Assembly (NCBI GenBank): GCA_963765135.1
Contig: CAVXUX010000001.1
Coordinates: 248,001-312,000, forward strand
Direction: 5' to 3'
From: JACVRW01 sp963765135
GTDB taxonomy: Bacteria > Actinomycetota > Thermoleophilia > Solirubrobacterales > Thermoleophilaceae
Length of the DNA stretch: 64,000 nucleotides
Shown here: piece by piece, positions 38,196 to 47,356 of the stretch
Numbering within the stretch: position 1 is the first letter of the stretch
Layout: every line of letters begins with the position of its first letter
Notes under the pieces: generated by a model
Databases searched by the model: none
The model's input: the letters and a program-made list of their open reading frames with translations, nothing else
Told to the model about the DNA's origin: nothing
Made by a program: the position numbers and the translations under genes

Positions 38196-39342
38196 GGCGG
38201 CATCGCCGCGCTGCTCCTGGCCGTCCTCGGCCTGGCGGCCGCCGGCTGCGACTCCGGCGACGACGAGAGCTCGAGCGCGCCACGCGAGGTCACCACCACG
38301 CGCGTGAAGGTCGTGGAGGGCATCGGCAGCAAGGGCGGCTTCGACCCGGCCCAGATCTACGACCGCCTGGCGCCCGGCGTGGTGACGGTCATATCGCTGT
38401 TCGAGAGCGGCGCGAGCATCCTCGACGACGGCGGCGAGGGTGGCCAGGGCTCGGGCTTCGTGATCGACGGCGAGGGCTACATCGCGACCAACGCGCACGT
38501 GGTCACGAGCGACTCGGGCGGCCGCGCCGAGCAGGTCTTCGTCGAGTTCTCGGACGGCAACCGGGTCGAGGCCAAGATCGTGGGCGTGGACCCGAACGCC
38601 GACGTCGCGCTGCTCAAGGTCGATCCGAGCGGGCTGGCGCTGACGCCGCTGCGCCTGGGCGTGTCGCACGGCATCGCCGTCGGCGAGCCGGTGGCCGCGA
38701 TCGGCAGCCCGTTCGGCGAGCGCCAGTCGCTCTCGATCGGGGTGATCTCGGCGATCGACCGCAACATCGAGTCGCTGACGCGCTTCCAGATCGGCGACGC
38801 GATCCAGACCGACGCGGCGATCAACCCGGGCAACTCAGGCGGGCCGCTGCTCGAACGCGCACGGGCGCGTGCTCGGCATCAACGCCCAGATCAAGTCGCA
38901 GTCCGGCGGCGGCGAGGGCGTGGGGTTCGCGATCCCGGTGGACGCGGTCAGCCGCTCGCTGCGCGAGCTGCGCGCCAACGGCAAGGTCGACTACGGCTAC
39001 CTGGGGGTGCAGACGCTGTCGCTGTGGCCTCAGCTGGCCGAGCGGCTCGACCTGGACGTGGAGGACGGCGCGCTGATCCAGGACATCGAGAACGACAGCC
39101 CGGCCGAGAAGGCCGGCCTGAAGGAAGGCGACGACGAGATCGAGTTCCAGGCGACGCGCGTGCGGACCGGCGGCGACGTGATCGTTGCAGTGGACGGGCG
39201 CCGGCTATCGCGCAGCGACGATCTTGCCGATGAGATCAGTGCGATGAGCGCCGGCGACGAGGTTGAGCTGGAGCTGGTGCGGGACGGCAAGCACAAGACG
39301 GTCCGGGTGCGACTGGGGGAGCGGCCGCGCGGTTCGGGCTGA
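38192..39342 (+). CDS. S1C serine protease, HtrA/DegP-like lipoprotein, two frame breaks
   Basis: An extracytoplasmic quality-control protease of about 383 residues. The GTG at 38192 overlaps the kinase stop; after one extra base near 38202 a lipoprotein signal appears (IAALLLAVLGLAAAGC). The catalytic triad is TNAHVV (His), NADVALLKVD (Asp) and GNSGGPLL (Ser). One extra G at 38853 (CTC-G-AAC) shifts the frame just after the active-site serine; then come NAHGRVLGINAQIKSQ and a PDZ domain (QDIENDSPAEKAGLKEGD). The operon is regulator, kinase, protease. Confidence 0.88.
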
Positions 39343-39367
39343 GCGCCGACCGGGTAGGGTCCAGATC

Positions 39368-39763
39368 GTGAGCGAGGCAGGGCAGGCAACCGACAGCCGC
39401 GACGTCTCGTTGACGATTCCGGCGCGTCCCGACTACCTGGTGCTGGCGCGTCTGGCGCTGTCGGCCGTCTGCCGGCTGACCCCGCTCTCGCCCGAGGAGA
39501 TCGCCGACCTGAAGCTGGCGATCACCGAGGCGGCCAACGACTACGTCGACGAGGCCCGCCCGCTCGACGACGAGACCCGGCTGAGCTTCGGCTTCCACCT
39601 GCTCGACGACCGGCTCGCGATGGAGCTGGAGGGACCCGACACGGACGTGTCGGCGATGGAGCAGGAGCTGAGCCGGGCGATCATCGAGGCCACCGTCGAC
39701 GAGTGCAACTTCGGCAGCGGCCGCACGCGCCTCGTCAAGTACCTCTCCGTCGCCGCGGGCTAG
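39368..39763 (+). CDS. RsbW-like anti-sigma/serine kinase ATPase
   Basis: A 131-residue GHKL ATPase-like protein. It has the N-box-like AITEAANDYVDEA near 55 and the domain outline of RsbW (LVLARLALSAVCRLTPLSPEEIADL). The Gly-rich boxes are weak, and the C-terminus ends early, so ATP binding may be lost. GTG 39368 is chosen because it leaves the HtrA gene and begins at the domain. No sigma factor or anti-anti-sigma factor adjoins. Confidence 0.75.
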   Translation: MSEAGQATDSRDVSLTIPARPDYLVLARLALSAVCRLTPLSPEEIADLKLAITEAANDYVDEARPLDDETRLSFGFHLLDDRLAMELEGPDTDVSAMEQELSRAIIEATVDECNFGSGRTRLVKYLSVAAG

Positions 39764-39778
39764 GTAGGCTCCCCCGCC

Positions 39779-41018
39779 GTGCTTCAGCCCGTCTCGGTCG
39801 GGACCAAGAGCCTCGCCGACTACACCCATCTGGCCGGCCGGCCGCTCATCCAGGAGATCCGCGAGCTCGCGGAGCCGCTGCAGGGACTGCGCGTCCTGCA
39901 CCTGTCCGCCACCGCGTTCGGCGGCGGCGTGGCGGAGATCCTCTACACCCTGATCCCGCTGATGAACGACGTCGGCATCGACGCCCAGTGGGAGGTGATG
40001 CTGGGGCGCGAGGAGTTCTACAACGTCACCAAGCGCCTCCACAACGCGCTCCAGGGCAACCCCGACTCGCTCTCGGACGAGGAGTGGAAGATCTTCGAGC
40101 GCTACAACGAGCTGAACGCCGACCGAGGTGTCGGGCGACTGGGACGTGATCATCGTGCACGACCCGCAGCCGGTGGCCGTGCGCCAGCACGTCCCGGAGA
40201 AGGCGCGCACTTGGATCTGGCGCTGCCACATCGACCTGTCCACGCCCAACCCGAACGCGATCGAGCACATCGTGCCGTTCGTGCGCGACTACGACGCGTC
40301 GGTCTGGCACGTGCCCGCCTACGTGCCCGCGGGCCTGAACGGGGACGGCGCCGGGGTGAACATCTGCCCGCCCGCGATCGACCCGCTGTCGCCGAAGAAC
40401 ATGGCGCTCTCCCCCGAGGACGCGGCGTTCGTGTGCGACCAGTTCGGCATCGACGTGGACCGGCCGCTGCTCTGCCAGGTGTCGCGCTTCGACCCGTGGA
40501 AGGACCCGATGGGGGTGATCGACGCCTACCGCATCGTCAAGCAGGAGATGCCGGAGGTGCAGCTGGCGCTGGTCGGCTCGATGGCCACCGACGACCCGGA
40601 GGGCTGGGAGTTCTTCAACTCGACGATGGCCTACGCCGACGGTGACCCGGACATCCACATCCTCAACAACCTCAACAGCGTCGGGGCGATCGAGGTCAAC
40701 GCGTTCCAATCGCAGGCCGACGTCGTGATCCAGAAGTCCACGCGCGAGGGCTTCGGGCTGACCGTCTCGGAGGCGCTCTGGAAGGGACGTCCGTTCATCG
40801 GCGGCGACGTCGGCGGCATCCCGCTGCAGGTCCAGGACGGCAAGACCGGCTTCCTGGTCTCCTCGCCGGCCGAGTGTGCGGATCGCTCGCTGCGGGTATT
40901 GCGTGAGCCAGACCTCGGCAAGCAGCTCGGGCGGGCCGGCAAGGAGCACGTGCGCAAGCATTTCCTCACGCCGCGCCTGTTGCTCGACTGGCTGAAGATC
41001 TTCCAGGCACACCGATGA
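39779..41018 (+). CDS. TreT-like trehalose synthase (GT4), one frame break
   Basis: A cytosolic glycosyltransferase of about 413 residues that resembles trehalose glycosyltransferring synthase (NDP-glucose plus glucose). Markers: LSATAFGGGVAEILYTLIPL at the N-terminus, FYNVTKRLHNALQG near 80, VIIVHDPQP and WRCHIDLSTPNP, QVSRFDPWKDPMG and KSTREGFGLTVSEALWKG at the donor site. One extra base near 40125 (GAC-C-GAG) divides it. The end overlaps the GT20 gene by ATGA. The GTG at 39779 is used. Confidence 0.85.
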
Positions 41019-42478
41019 CCCAGAAGACCGCGCTCGTCCTCGTGTCGAACCGCGGTCCCGCCACCTTCGAGGGCGGCGAGCCGCGGCGGGGCGGCGGCGG
41101 GCTGGTCACGGCGCTGACCGGGCTGGTGCACCACCGCGAGGTGACCTGGGTGGCGTCCGCGATGACCGAGGGCGACGTGGCGGTCAGCCGCGAGCACGGC
41201 GGCGGGTCGTTCGGACTGGAGCTCGACGGGGCCGAGTACCAGATCCGGCTGGTCGAGTCGGACCCCGACGCCTACGACGCCTTCTACAACGTCGTGGCGA
41301 ACCCGATGCTGTGGTTCATCCAGCACTACCTCTGGGATCTCTCGAACGCGCCCGACATCCGGCGCCACGAGATCGAGGCCTACGAGCACGGCTACTGCGC
41401 GGTGAACAACGACCTGGCGCGAGCGGTGCTCGAGGAGATCGAGGACGAGCAGGAGGCGGTGGTGATGCTGCACGACTACCACCTCTACGTGGCGCCGAAG
41501 CTGATCCGGCGGGAGCGGCCCGACGTGTTCCTGCACCACTTCGTCCACATCCCCTGGACGCAGCCGGACGCGTGGCGGGTGTTGCCGGCGGACATTCGCG
41601 AGGACCTCTACGAGGGGATCCTCTCGAACGACATCATCGCGTTCCACACGCGCTCCTATCAGCGCAACTTCATGCTCTGCTGCCGGGAGCTGTTCGACCT
41701 GGAGGTGGACGAGGAGGTAGGCGTCGTGCGGTTCGACGGACGCGACGTGTGGGTGCGCGCGTACCCGCTGCCGATCTCGGCGGCGACCTTCCGCCACACG
41801 GCGCAGCGACCGGCCGTACACGAGTACGAGCGCGAGATCGTGCGCCGTAGGCGCGAGCACCTGATCCTGCGAGTCGATCGGGCGGACCTCTCGAAGAACG
41901 TGCTGCGCGGGTTCACGGCGTTCGACCTGTTCCTGGAGCAGCACCCGGAGTTCAAGGAGAACGTGACGTTCATCGCGCACCTGATCCCGTCGCGCCAGGA
42001 CGTGCCGGAGTACGCGGAGTACCTGGAGCGGATCGAGGCGCTGGCCGCCGTGGTCAACCACCGGCACGGGATGACCGACTGGATGCCGATCGACCTGCGG
42101 CTGCGCGAGAACCTCGAGGAGGCGATCGCGGCGTACAAGCACTACGACCTGCTGATGGTCAACGCCATGTTCGACGGGATGAACCTGATCGCGAAGGAAG
42201 GGCCGCTGGTGAACGAGCGCAACGGGGTGTCGCTCCTGAGCGAGAACACGGGCGCTCACGAGGAGCTGGCCGACTTCGCGCTTTCGGTGAACCCGTTCGA
42301 CGTGCAGGAGCAGGCGGACGCGATCTACCGGGCCTTGTCGATGTCCGCCGAGGAGCGCTCGTGGCGGGCGCAGGGCCTGAAGCGCATCGTGACCGCGCGC
42401 GACCCGGGCGACTGGGTGGACGATCAGCTGGCCGACATCGAGGCCAAGCGACGCGGCGAGGCGCCGGTGCGGTCGTAG
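41015..42478 (+). CDS. trehalose-6-phosphate synthase family (GT20), divergent
   Basis: A 487-residue GT-B enzyme. Family landmarks: VSNRGPATF, RGGGGLVTALTGL, MLHDYHLYVAPKLI, FVHIPWTQPDAWRVLP, SKNVLRGFTAFDLFLEQ and DGMNLIAKEGPLVN. Several depart from canonical OtsA (VSNRLP, DYHLM, the RLDYSKG motif), so the acceptor could differ from glucose-6-phosphate (for example glucosylglycerol-type synthases). There is no phosphatase domain and no otsB nearby. It is coupled to the TreT-like gene, giving two possible trehalose-type routes in one operon. Confidence 0.82.
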   Translation: MTQKTALVLVSNRGPATFEGGEPRRGGGGLVTALTGLVHHREVTWVASAMTEGDVAVSREHGGGSFGLELDGAEYQIRLVESDPDAYDAFYNVVANPMLWFIQHYLWDLSNAPDIRRHEIEAYEHGYCAVNNDLARAVLEEIEDEQEAVVMLHDYHLYVAPKLIRRERPDVFLHHFVHIPWTQPDAWRVLPADIREDLYEGILSNDIIAFHTRSYQRNFMLCCRELFDLEVDEEVGVVRFDGRDVWVRAYPLPISAATFRHTAQRPAVHEYEREIVRRRREHLILRVDRADLSKNVLRGFTAFDLFLEQHPEFKENVTFIAHLIPSRQDVPEYAEYLERIEALAAVVNHRHGMTDWMPIDLRLRENLEEAIAAYKHYDLLMVNAMFDGMNLIAKEGPLVNERNGVSLLSENTGAHEELADFALSVNPFDVQEQADAIYRALSMSAEERSWRAQGLKRIVTARDPGDWVDDQLADIEAKRRGEAPVRS

Positions 42479-42487
42479 GGCCGCCGG

Positions 42488-42892
42488 TCACGGCGCCGGA
42501 TCGGGAGCGAACTCGCCGGGCTGGGGTGGCGGCAGCGGCACGGCAACCCGCGGCGCATGCCAGTGCGACTCGGCAACCGGCGGCGGAGTCCGATGCTGCT
42601 CGGCAACCGGAGCTTCCCGGGCGCGAGCCTCACCACCCCGCTCGACCTTCCTCCTCTTCGCCGCCCTCCGACCGCGCCCGGGGCGTGCCACGGACCTCGG
42701 CCGGGGCACCACAGGCCTCGTCCGCGGCTCCCGCGGGGCCGGGGCGGCGCGGCGCGCTTCCACCCTGCCGCCCCACCGTCCCCCCGCCTGTTCCCGCGCG
42801 CCGCAATCCCGCAGCCCGCTCGCGAGCAGCACGCCTGCCGCGACCAGCGCCGCCAAGCGGCCCACATTGCCCCATCGGACCCGCTGCAACAT
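42488..42892 (-). CDS. small Arg/Pro-rich single-pass membrane protein
   Basis: A 134-residue product with a short basic N-terminus, one helix near 13-30 (GRLAALVAAGVLLASGL) and a long Arg/Ala/Pro-rich tail ending PPPQPGEFAPDPAP. No known domain. It converges with the GT20 gene and is divergent from rpsF (73 bp between starts). The longer frame to 42967 overlaps the rpsF start and is less likely. The real status is uncertain because such sequence also arises by chance in GC-rich DNA, but the helix and the tail look coding. Confidence 0.5.
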   Translation of the reverse strand: MLQRVRWGNVGRLAALVAAGVLLASGLRDCGAREQAGGRWGGRVEARRAAPAPREPRTRPVVPRPRSVARPGRGRRAAKRRKVERGGEARAREAPVAEQHRTPPPVAESHWHAPRVAVPLPPPQPGEFAPDPAP

Positions 42893-42965
42893 GCACCGCA
42901 AAGCCCTCGCGGAGGCCGCTCTCGCCCCGGCCGGCCGCAAAGTCGCTGCTAACCTGCCCCGCTCC

Positions 42966-43580
42966 ATGGCAGGCCTCTACGACCTCATGCTGCTGATCGA
43001 TCCGAACGCTCCGGAGGAGCGCCGCACGTCGGCGGTCTCCGAGGCGGAGTCGCTGCTCAGCTCGGGCGGCGAGATCGTCGCGTCCCAGGACTGGGGCCAA
43101 AAGCGGATGGCGTACGAGATCGACCACCGCCCCGAGGCCGAGTACCGGCTCTACCAGTTCAACGGCGACAACGACCTGCTCGACCGGCTCAACCAGCGCC
43201 TGCGCATCAACGACGCGGTGCTGCGCTTCCGCATCATCAAGGCCAAGCCCGGCCAGCCGCTGCCGCCCCCACCGGAGCAGCAGTCGCCGCGCCGCCGCGA
43301 CGACCGCGAGCCGCAGGACACCCGCGTAGCGGCCCGGGCCGCGGCGGACGCCCCGGCAGCCTCGGACGGCTCGGAGGGCGCACCGGAGGGAGACGCGCCC
43401 GCGTCCGCGGAGGCCGCGCCCGCTCCCGAGGCCCCGGCCACCCCGCCAGCAGGCGAGGACCTCCCCGCCGCCGACACCCCTGCCGCCGAGGACGCCCCGG
43501 CCGATGCCGCGCCCGCGGAAGCGGTTGCCGCGGAGGACGCGGACGACGCCGCACCGGCGGACCGCCCGGCCGACGAGTAG
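42966..43580 (+). CDS. rpsF: 30S ribosomal protein S6 with long acidic C-terminal extension
   Basis: A 204-residue protein. The first 95 residues are S6 (LYDLMLLIDPNAPEERRTS, DWGQKRMAYEIDHRPEAEY, NDAVLRFRIIKAK), which binds 16S rRNA with S18. The following 105 residues are low-complexity Ala/Pro/Asp/Glu with no structure motif; S6 is usually about 95-135 residues. ATG 42966 is chosen by homology. It heads the rpsF-ssb-rpsR-rplI-dnaB block. Confidence 0.94.
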   Translation: MAGLYDLMLLIDPNAPEERRTSAVSEAESLLSSGGEIVASQDWGQKRMAYEIDHRPEAEYRLYQFNGDNDLLDRLNQRLRINDAVLRFRIIKAKPGQPLPPPPEQQSPRRRDDREPQDTRVAARAAADAPAASDGSEGAPEGDAPASAEAAPAPEAPATPPAGEDLPAADTPAAEDAPADAAPAEAVAAEDADDAAPADRPADE

Positions 43581-43742
43581 CGCCGATCAGCCGCTTTCCG
43601 TAACGGCCTCGCCAAAGAACCCGCACTTCGCAGCAACTTCCCGCCGGTTCCCGCCCAGACCGCCCGGACCCCTTCGTACACTCGCTCGACAGCTATCGAG
43701 CCGTCTCAAAGAGGACGCATAGGAAGGGAGTTGGACCGCCTA
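43581..43742 (+). promoter_or_regulatory. rpsF-ssb intergenic region
   Basis: A gap of 162 bp inside the ribosomal/replication block, long for an operon this tight. It may hold a separate ssb promoter or an autoregulatory leader. AGGAAGGGAG (about 43721-43730) precedes ssb. I see no strong hairpin or binding site by eye. Confidence 0.35.
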
Positions 43743-44201
43743 ATGGCATCAACCAACATCAATAGGGTCGTCCTGACTGGGAACCTGACCCGCGACCCCG
43801 AGCTGCGCTCGCTGCCCAGCGGCATGTCCGTCTGCAGCCTGCGCATCGCCAGCAACACCCGCCGCAAGGACAACTCCACCGGCGAGTGGGTCGACAAGCC
43901 CAACTACTTCGACGTCACCGTCTGGGGCGCTCAGGGCGAGAACTGCGCCCAGTACCTCGCGAAGGGACGTCCCGTCGCCGTCGACGGTCGCCTCGAGTGG
44001 CGCGAGTGGGACGACAAGGAGACCGGCAAGAAGCGGCAGTCGATCGATATCATTGCCGATTCCGTCCAGTTCCTCGGTTCGCGTGAAGGTGGCGAGAACG
44101 GCGGTCGGTTCACGCCCCAGAGCGATGTCCCGGCCGACACCGGCGACTTCGAGCCGGCGCCAGCGGGTGCCGGGGGATCGGACGACGACATCCCGTTCTG
44201 A
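43743..44201 (+). CDS. ssb: single-stranded DNA-binding protein
   Basis: A 152-residue OB-fold protein (NINRVVLTGNLTRDPELR, FDVTVWGAQGENCAQYL, RLEWREWDDKETGKK) with a short Gly/Pro linker and the conserved acidic tip DDDIPF that recruits partner proteins. An in-frame TTG at 43731 is closer to the ribosome-binding site, but ATG 43743 fits the family start. It protects single-stranded DNA next to the DnaB helicase gene. Confidence 0.95.
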   Translation: MASTNINRVVLTGNLTRDPELRSLPSGMSVCSLRIASNTRRKDNSTGEWVDKPNYFDVTVWGAQGENCAQYLAKGRPVAVDGRLEWREWDDKETGKKRQSIDIIADSVQFLGSREGGENGGRFTPQSDVPADTGDFEPAPAGAGGSDDDIPF

Positions 44202-44233
44202 CCCCGAGGTAGCGAGTACGCAGGAAGGAAGAC

Positions 44234-44512
44234 GTGGCGAAGCAGCGTGGAACCACCCCGACACGTGACCGCAAGCGCGGTCGCCGTGGGGCACCCGGAG
44301 CCGGGCGGTTCAAGCCGTGCCCGTTCTGCCGGGACAAGGTCGACATCGTCGACTACAAGGACATCGCGTCGCTACGCCGGGCGATCAGCGACAAGGGCAA
44401 GATCCGCTCGTCGCGCGTCACCGGCGCCTGCCGTCGTCACCAGTCCCAGCTCGCCACCGCGGTCAAGCGGGCCCGCGAGCTGGGCCTCCTCCCGTACGTC
44501 GCAGACAGGTGA
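44234..44512 (+). CDS. rpsR: 30S ribosomal protein S18
   Basis: A 92-residue protein, basic N-terminus, then FKPCPFCRDKVDIVDYKD and RRAISDKGKIRSSRVTGACRRHQ. The Cys-x2-Cys plus Cys/His pattern marks the zinc-binding (C+) paralogue, as opposed to the Zn-independent form made under zinc limitation. GTG start, preceded by GGAAGGAAG. Confidence 0.95.
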   Translation: MAKQRGTTPTRDRKRGRRGAPGAGRFKPCPFCRDKVDIVDYKDIASLRRAISDKGKIRSSRVTGACRRHQSQLATAVKRARELGLLPYVADR

Positions 44513-44562
44513 TGGTCGCCGCGCAGCGCGCAGCGGCCGTGTAAGGACGGGATGACCTAAGC

Positions 44563-45015
44563 ATGGCCCAGGCAATCCTCTTGAAGGAAGTTGACAATCT
44601 CGGCGAGCGCGGCGACGTGATCGACGTCGCTCCCGGGTACCTGCGCAACTTCCTCGTTCCGCGCAAGCTCGCCCAGCCGGCCACGCCGGCGGCGATCGCG
44701 GAGTCGCAGCGCCGCCGCGAGGCGGCCGAGCGTGCCGCCGTCGAGGCGGCGGCGAAGGCCGAGGAGACGGCCGCCCTGCTGCGCAAGACGGTGCTCACGA
44801 TCTCCCACCAGGCAGGCGACGACGGCCGGCTGTTCGGCTCGGTCACCTCCCAGGAGATCGCTGACGCGATCCGTCAGGCGCGCGGTGTGCGGCTGGACAA
44901 GCGGCGCATACAGCTCGAGGACGCCATCAAGACAACGGGCACGCACATGGTCACCGTCGAAGTCGCGGACGGCGTGACGACGGAGATCAAGACGATCGTC
45001 ACACCGCAGGCCTAG
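44563..45015 (+). CDS. rplI: 50S ribosomal protein L9
   Basis: A 150-residue protein: N-terminal rRNA-binding domain (AILLKEVDNLGERGDVIDVAPGY with RNFLVPRKLA), a long Ala/Glu/Arg connecting helix (about 45-75) and the C-terminal domain (GRLFGSVTSQEIADAI). Full length. It lies between rpsR and dnaB. Confidence 0.96.
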   Translation: MAQAILLKEVDNLGERGDVIDVAPGYLRNFLVPRKLAQPATPAAIAESQRRREAAERAAVEAAAKAEETAALLRKTVLTISHQAGDDGRLFGSVTSQEIADAIRQARGVRLDKRRIQLEDAIKTTGTHMVTVEVADGVTTEIKTIVTPQA

Positions 45016-45024
45016 CGCGCAGCG

Positions 45025-46425
45025 GTGGCAGTCGCCGCCCCGCCGGATTCCGCGGGCAGCGTTCCTCCCCACAACGAGGAGGCAGAGGCCTCCGTCCTGG
45101 GCGCGATCCTGCTCACCGAGCAGGCGCTCGACGGGGTGCTGCTCGAAATCGGGCTGCGCCCCGACCACTTCTACCGCCCCCGCCACCAGCACATCTTCCA
45201 GGCGATGATCCGCCTCAAGGAGAAGGCGGATCCCGAGGCGGTCGACGCGCTCACCGTCTGCGACGACCTGCGCAGCCAGGGGGTGCTCGACCAGGCCGGC
45301 GGCGAGGCGTACATCCATTCGCTGCCGACCGTGGTGCCCGCGGTCGGCGCCGTGCTCGACTACGCCCGCATCGTCCGCGACGACGCCCTGATGCGGGGCA
45401 TCCTCGAGACGACCCGCCAGATCCAGACCGAGGTGCTGGCGCACCGCGGCGAGCCGCGCGAGCTGATCGAGCGCGCCGAGGCGGCGCTCTTCAAGATCGG
45501 CCACGAGGGCGGCATGGCCGAGATGCGCACGATCGAGGCCGTCCTCCACGAGGAGATCGACAAGCTCGAGGAGCTGTCGCGCAAGGACATCGGCCTCACC
45601 GGCACACCCTCCGGGTTCGCCGACATCGACGACCTCACCGGCGGCTTCCAGAACGGGAACCTGATCGTGCTGGCCGCCCGACCGTCGATGGGGAAGTCGA
45701 CCCTGGCCACCAACATCGCCGAGAACGCCGCCATCGAGCACGGCAAGCCCGTGGCCCTGTTCTCGCTCGAGATGTCCGAGACCGAGCTCGCCCACCGCTT
45801 CATCGCGTCCCAGGCCAAGGTGTCCAGCGACGAGCTGCGGAAGGGGCGTGTGAAAGCCGACCGCTGGCCGAAGGTGCTGCGCGCGGTCGAGAAGCTCGCC
45901 GCGGCGCCGATCTTCATCGACGACTCGAGCGACATCGGCGTGCTCGAGATGCGCGCCAAGGCGCGCCGACTGCACGCCCGCCACGGCGGGCTCGGCCTGA
46001 TCGTCGTGGACTACCTCCAGCTCGTGCGCGCCGACGGCCGCTCCGACAGCCGCGTCGAGCAGGTCGGCCAGATCAGCCGTGGGCTGAAGATCCTCGCCCG
46101 CGAGCTCGACATCCCGGTCGTCGCCGTCTCGCAGCTCTCGCGCGCGGTCGAGTCGCGCCACCCGCCGGTGCCGATGCTCTCGGACCTGCGCGAGAGCGGT
46201 CAGCTCGAGCAGGACGCCGACGTCGTCATGTTCGTCTACCGCGAGGAGTACTACGACCAGGAGTCCGAGCGCCTGGGCGAGGCCGACATCATCTTCGCCA
46301 AGCACCGCAACGGCCCGATCGGCAAGGTCACGCTCAGCTTCCTGCCGAAGTACCCGCGCTTCGCGAGCCTCTACCGCGACCACGGCGCCGTCCCGGCCAT
46401 CCCCGACAGCAACGGAGCCGGCTGA
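45025..46425 (+). CDS. dnaB: replicative DNA helicase DnaB
   Basis: A 466-residue hexameric helicase. N-terminal domain: PPHNEEAEASVLGAILL. C-terminal RecA-like domain: Walker A ARPSMGKSTLA (near 218), Walker B LGLIVVDYLQL (near 322), the ring loop SQLSRAVESR and SGQLEQDADVVMFVYR. No intein. GTG start nine bases after rplI. It is followed one base later by an ATPase that looks like its loader. Confidence 0.96.
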   Translation: MAVAAPPDSAGSVPPHNEEAEASVLGAILLTEQALDGVLLEIGLRPDHFYRPRHQHIFQAMIRLKEKADPEAVDALTVCDDLRSQGVLDQAGGEAYIHSLPTVVPAVGAVLDYARIVRDDALMRGILETTRQIQTEVLAHRGEPRELIERAEAALFKIGHEGGMAEMRTIEAVLHEEIDKLEELSRKDIGLTGTPSGFADIDDLTGGFQNGNLIVLAARPSMGKSTLATNIAENAAIEHGKPVALFSLEMSETELAHRFIASQAKVSSDELRKGRVKADRWPKVLRAVEKLAAAPIFIDDSSDIGVLEMRAKARRLHARHGGLGLIVVDYLQLVRADGRSDSRVEQVGQISRGLKILARELDIPVVAVSQLSRAVESRHPPVPMLSDLRESGQLEQDADVVMFVYREEYYDQESERLGEADIIFAKHRNGPIGKVTLSFLPKYPRFASLYRDHGAVPAIPDSNGAG

Positions 46426-46426
46426 C

Positions 46427-47317
46427 GTGCTGCGCCGGGTGGAGCCGCAGGAAGCCGTCGCCTGCCCGGTCGGGGAGTGCGACGGCTCCACGTGGGTGCT
46501 CGACGAGGTCACCGGCGAGGCCCGCCCCTGCCGCTGCCGCGAGCAGCGCGTGCGCAAGGCCGTCAGCGGCGGCATCGGCACCGGCATCGGGCGGCGCTTC
46601 CTGGAGGTCTCGTTCGACCGCGAGCCGATCGTGTCGCTCGACCCGATCGTGCTGAGGCAGGTGCGCGCCTTCGTCCGATCGATCGACGATCACCTCGACG
46701 GCGGACGCGGGCTCTGGTTCGACGGGCAGGTCGGCACCGGCAAGACGTCGCTCGCGATCCTGGTCGCCAAGGCCGCCAAGGACGCCGGCCGCTCGTACGC
46801 CGTCTATCCCGTGCCGCGGCTGCTCGCCGAGATCAAGCGCACCTTCGACCGCGACGCCAGCGACACCTACCTGGGCTTCTTCCGCCGGCTCTGCACCGTC
46901 GACGTCCTGGTCCTCGACGACCTGGGCGCCGAGAAGCAGACCGAGTGGGTGCTCGAGCAGCTCTACTCGATCGTCAACGAGCGCTGGCAGGACCGCCGCT
47001 CGATCGTGGTGACGACCAACATCCCCGACGCCGACCCGGAAGCCCCGGCGCGCCTGCTCCAGGCGAGCGCCCGCGACCTGCGCGAGGCCGCGGCGCGCGC
47101 CGACGGCCGCGACCTCGAGGACCTGCGCCGGATCGTCGACCGGGTCGAGCACGTGGCCACCCGGGTCGCCGAGCTCGACGTCGAGAGCAACTACGACCCG
47201 ATCCTGCGGCTGCGGCGGCAGATCGGCTCGCGCACGGTCTCGCGGCTGGTCGAGATCTGCGACGACCCGATTCCGATCATGGGTCCGGACCTGCGCATGG
47301 CGGCGCAGGGCGCCTAA
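46427..47317 (+). CDS. DnaC/DnaI-like AAA+ ATPase, probable helicase loader
   Basis: A 296-residue protein starting one base after the dnaB stop. The N-terminus has a Cys pattern (ACPVGECDG, then RPCRCREQR) like the zinc region of DnaC/DnaI loaders. AAA+ core: GLWFDGQVGTGKTSLAIL (Walker A), VLVLDDLGAEKQTEW (Walker B), IVVTTNI (sensor) and SRTVSRLVEICDDPI with GPDLR at the end (arginine-finger region). About 65 extra, mostly charged helical residues lie between the sensor strand and the arginine-finger helix. The position and the motifs support DnaB loading; IstB-type transposition ATPases share the fold, but no transposase is near. Confidence 0.82.
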   Translation: MLRRVEPQEAVACPVGECDGSTWVLDEVTGEARPCRCREQRVRKAVSGGIGTGIGRRFLEVSFDREPIVSLDPIVLRQVRAFVRSIDDHLDGGRGLWFDGQVGTGKTSLAILVAKAAKDAGRSYAVYPVPRLLAEIKRTFDRDASDTYLGFFRRLCTVDVLVLDDLGAEKQTEWVLEQLYSIVNERWQDRRSIVVTTNIPDADPEAPARLLQASARDLREAAARADGRDLEDLRRIVDRVEHVATRVAELDVESNYDPILRLRRQIGSRTVSRLVEICDDPIPIMGPDLRMAAQGA

Positions 47318-47356
47318 CGCCGCCGCGCGGCGCGCCGCCCTACACTCGCTTTCGGC

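Noticed and set aside
43731..43742. TTG 43731 as the ssb start
   Set aside because: It is immediately next to the ribosome-binding site and adds four residues not seen in the family; ATG 43743 matches the conserved start.
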